Source: an uncultured Collinsella sp. (lineage in GTDB: Bacteria > Actinomycetota > Coriobacteriia > Coriobacteriales > Coriobacteriaceae). Taken from it: 14,052 bases of DNA. The notes under the pieces are model-generated. The model ran no database searches, was not told the origin of the DNA, and saw nothing but the letters and a program-made list of their open reading frames with translations. The position numbers were made by a program, and so were the translations under genes. The stretch lies in NCBI GenBank assembly GCA_900549135.1, contig URNI01000049.1, forward strand, positions 1 to 14,052, written 5' to 3'. Positions 12,941 through 14,052 of the stretch are shown here, in pieces (position 1 is the stretch's first letter; every line of letters begins with the position of its first letter).

Positions 12941-14052
12941 ATGGCAAATTACAAAAAGGTGGCAGAGCAGATTCTCTCCACTGTGGGCGGGGCGGAAAAC
13001 GTGGCTTCGGTTACGCATTGCATGACGCGCCTGCGCTTCAACCTCAAGGATGAAAGCCTCTCGAATGATGAGAAGCTTGAGGACATCTCGTCTATCATCA
13101 GCGTCGTGCACGCCGGAGGGCAGGTGCAGCTGGTGGTCGGGCCCACGGTCGACAAGGTCTACGACGAGGTTTGTAAGCAGGGCGGATTCGAGGTCACGGT
13201 ATCGATTGACGAGGAACTCGATGGCCCTCAGCTTAGCTGGAAGGAGCGCTTGGCGCCCAAGCACCTCTTCAATCAGCTGCTCGATGCCGTGAGCGGCGCT
13301 ATCACCCCGATCCTTCCGATCTTTTGTGTCGCCGGTATCTTCAAGATGCTCGTTATTCTGTTTGGGCCCGAAGGCGCCGGTTTTATGTCCGAAACGAGCG
13401 ACCTGTATCGGATCCTTTCCCTGGTGGGCGATGCGGCGTATTACTACTTCCCGGTGTTTGCCGCCTATAGCTCGGCTAAGAAGTTCAAAACGAGTCCTGT
13501 GTTGGCACTGCTCATCGCTGTTGTGATGATTTATCCCGACATGCTCGCTATTGTTGAGGACGGAAAGCCTTTCAGCGTCTTCGGCATCCCCATGCAGCTC
13601 GTCAACTACACCCAGGCTGTTCTTCCGGTCATCTTGATCACCTGGGCCCAGTCCTATGTTGAGCGCTTCTTTAAGAAGATCTCGCCTGATATGTTGCGCA
13701 TTCTGATCGTACCCGTGGGTACGGTGCTCGTGATGTTGCCGGTCGCGCTGTGCCTCTGCGGCCCTGCCGTCCAATTTGTCATGGGCCTTGTGGCCGATTT
13801 CATCATTTGGCTCGCCTCTGTTGCCGGTCCCGCTGCGACCGCGGTTATCGGCGCATTCTGGAATCTGATCATCGCCACCGGCATGCACGTGCCGATCTAT
13901 ACCGCCATATTGCCCGCCGCGCTCCAGAACGGTTACGACGCCATCTTATACCCCGGCACCGCGGTTGTAGCCTACACCACGCTTGCCATCGCGCTCGCCT
14001 ATGGCCTGCGCGCTAAGGGCAAGGAAAGTCGAGCCACGGGCTGGAACTTGTT
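12941..14052 (+). CDS. PTS EIIBC permease, beta-glucoside family (3' end beyond window)
   Basis: The frame stays open to the end of the window, giving 370 residues. ATG codons at 12938 and 12941 are in frame; 12941 is preferred since it stands 6 bases from AAAGGAG (12928-12934). The EIIB domain (about 1-85) has the phosphorylation-site cysteine C27 in THCMTRLRF, followed by a linker and the membrane EIIC domain from about residue 105 (FNQLLDAVSGAITPILPIF onwards). The missing C-terminus may carry more EIIC and possibly an EIIA domain. Enzymes of this Glc-superfamily branch import and phosphorylate beta-glucosides, sucrose, trehalose or N-acetylmuramic acid. The BglG-type antiterminator 70 bases upstream favours a beta-glucoside, but sugar specificity is inference. 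Confidence 0.92.
   Translation, partial: MANYKKVAEQILSTVGGAENVASVTHCMTRLRFNLKDESLSNDEKLEDISSIISVVHAGGQVQLVVGPTVDKVYDEVCKQGGFEVTVSIDEELDGPQLSWKERLAPKHLFNQLLDAVSGAITPILPIFCVAGIFKMLVILFGPEGAGFMSETSDLYRILSLVGDAAYYYFPVFAAYSSAKKFKTSPVLALLIAVVMIYPDMLAIVEDGKPFSVFGIPMQLVNYTQAVLPVILITWAQSYVERFFKKISPDMLRILIVPVGTVLVMLPVALCLCGPAVQFVMGLVADFIIWLASVAGPAATAVIGAFWNLIIATGMHVPIYTAILPAALQNGYDAILYPGTAVVAYTTLAIALAYGLRAKGKESRATGWNL

Overview
This is a high-GC (roughly 60%), gene-dense bacterial window with short intergenic gaps. The mix of genes fits a gut Coriobacteriia actinobacterium, most likely Collinsella or a close relative: an NRAMP-related magnesium transporter of the kind characterised in Eggerthella lenta, a PRC-barrel/YtxH pair, an OatA-type acyltransferase and a BglG-type antiterminator with a PTS permease. 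The organism is inferred from gene content and composition; no rRNA or marker gene is present.

Left block (1-3416, + strand). A 5'-truncated gene carries a stand-alone domain like the N-terminus of cyanophycin synthetase, with an HxxEH motif and a long acidic tail. A TATAAT promoter candidate follows, then a YtxH-like small membrane protein and a PRC-barrel protein whose start overlaps the ytxH stop (TAATG). Next comes a membrane-anchored NodB-fold protein whose metal-binding histidines are all replaced.

Magnesium block (3417-6906, + strand). A 320-nt gap holds an extended -10 promoter and a leader with a clear potential three-way junction and a competing hairpin. It precedes a two-gene operon: a PRC + MgtE_N + CBS protein with an eroded MgtE membrane domain, and, 8 nt downstream, an NRAMP-related (NRMT-type) transporter with DAGG and APW in place of DPGN and MPH. 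A strong intrinsic terminator closes the operon. The pair reads as a sensor/regulator plus transporter for Mg2+ or Mn2+.

Intergenic island (6907-7403). This AT-richer gap contains a 230-bp element bounded by 32-bp inverted repeats (30/32 matching), which looks like a non-autonomous mobile element. A very strong GC hairpin follows beside the end of the convergent acyltransferase gene.

Right block. The minus-strand acyltransferase/SGNH protein (7404-9620) is divergent from a ribokinase-nucleoside hydrolase operon (9807-11781). Its promoter has a -35 box lying inside a perfect GTTCAC/GTGAAC dyad. The two enzymes together would turn nucleosides into free base and ribose 5-phosphate. The window ends with a BglG/LicT-type autoregulated PTS locus: promoter, a ribonucleic antiterminator (RAT) site, a second shorter RAT-like repeat overlapping an intrinsic terminator, the antiterminator gene, and the start of an EIIBC permease that runs off the window.
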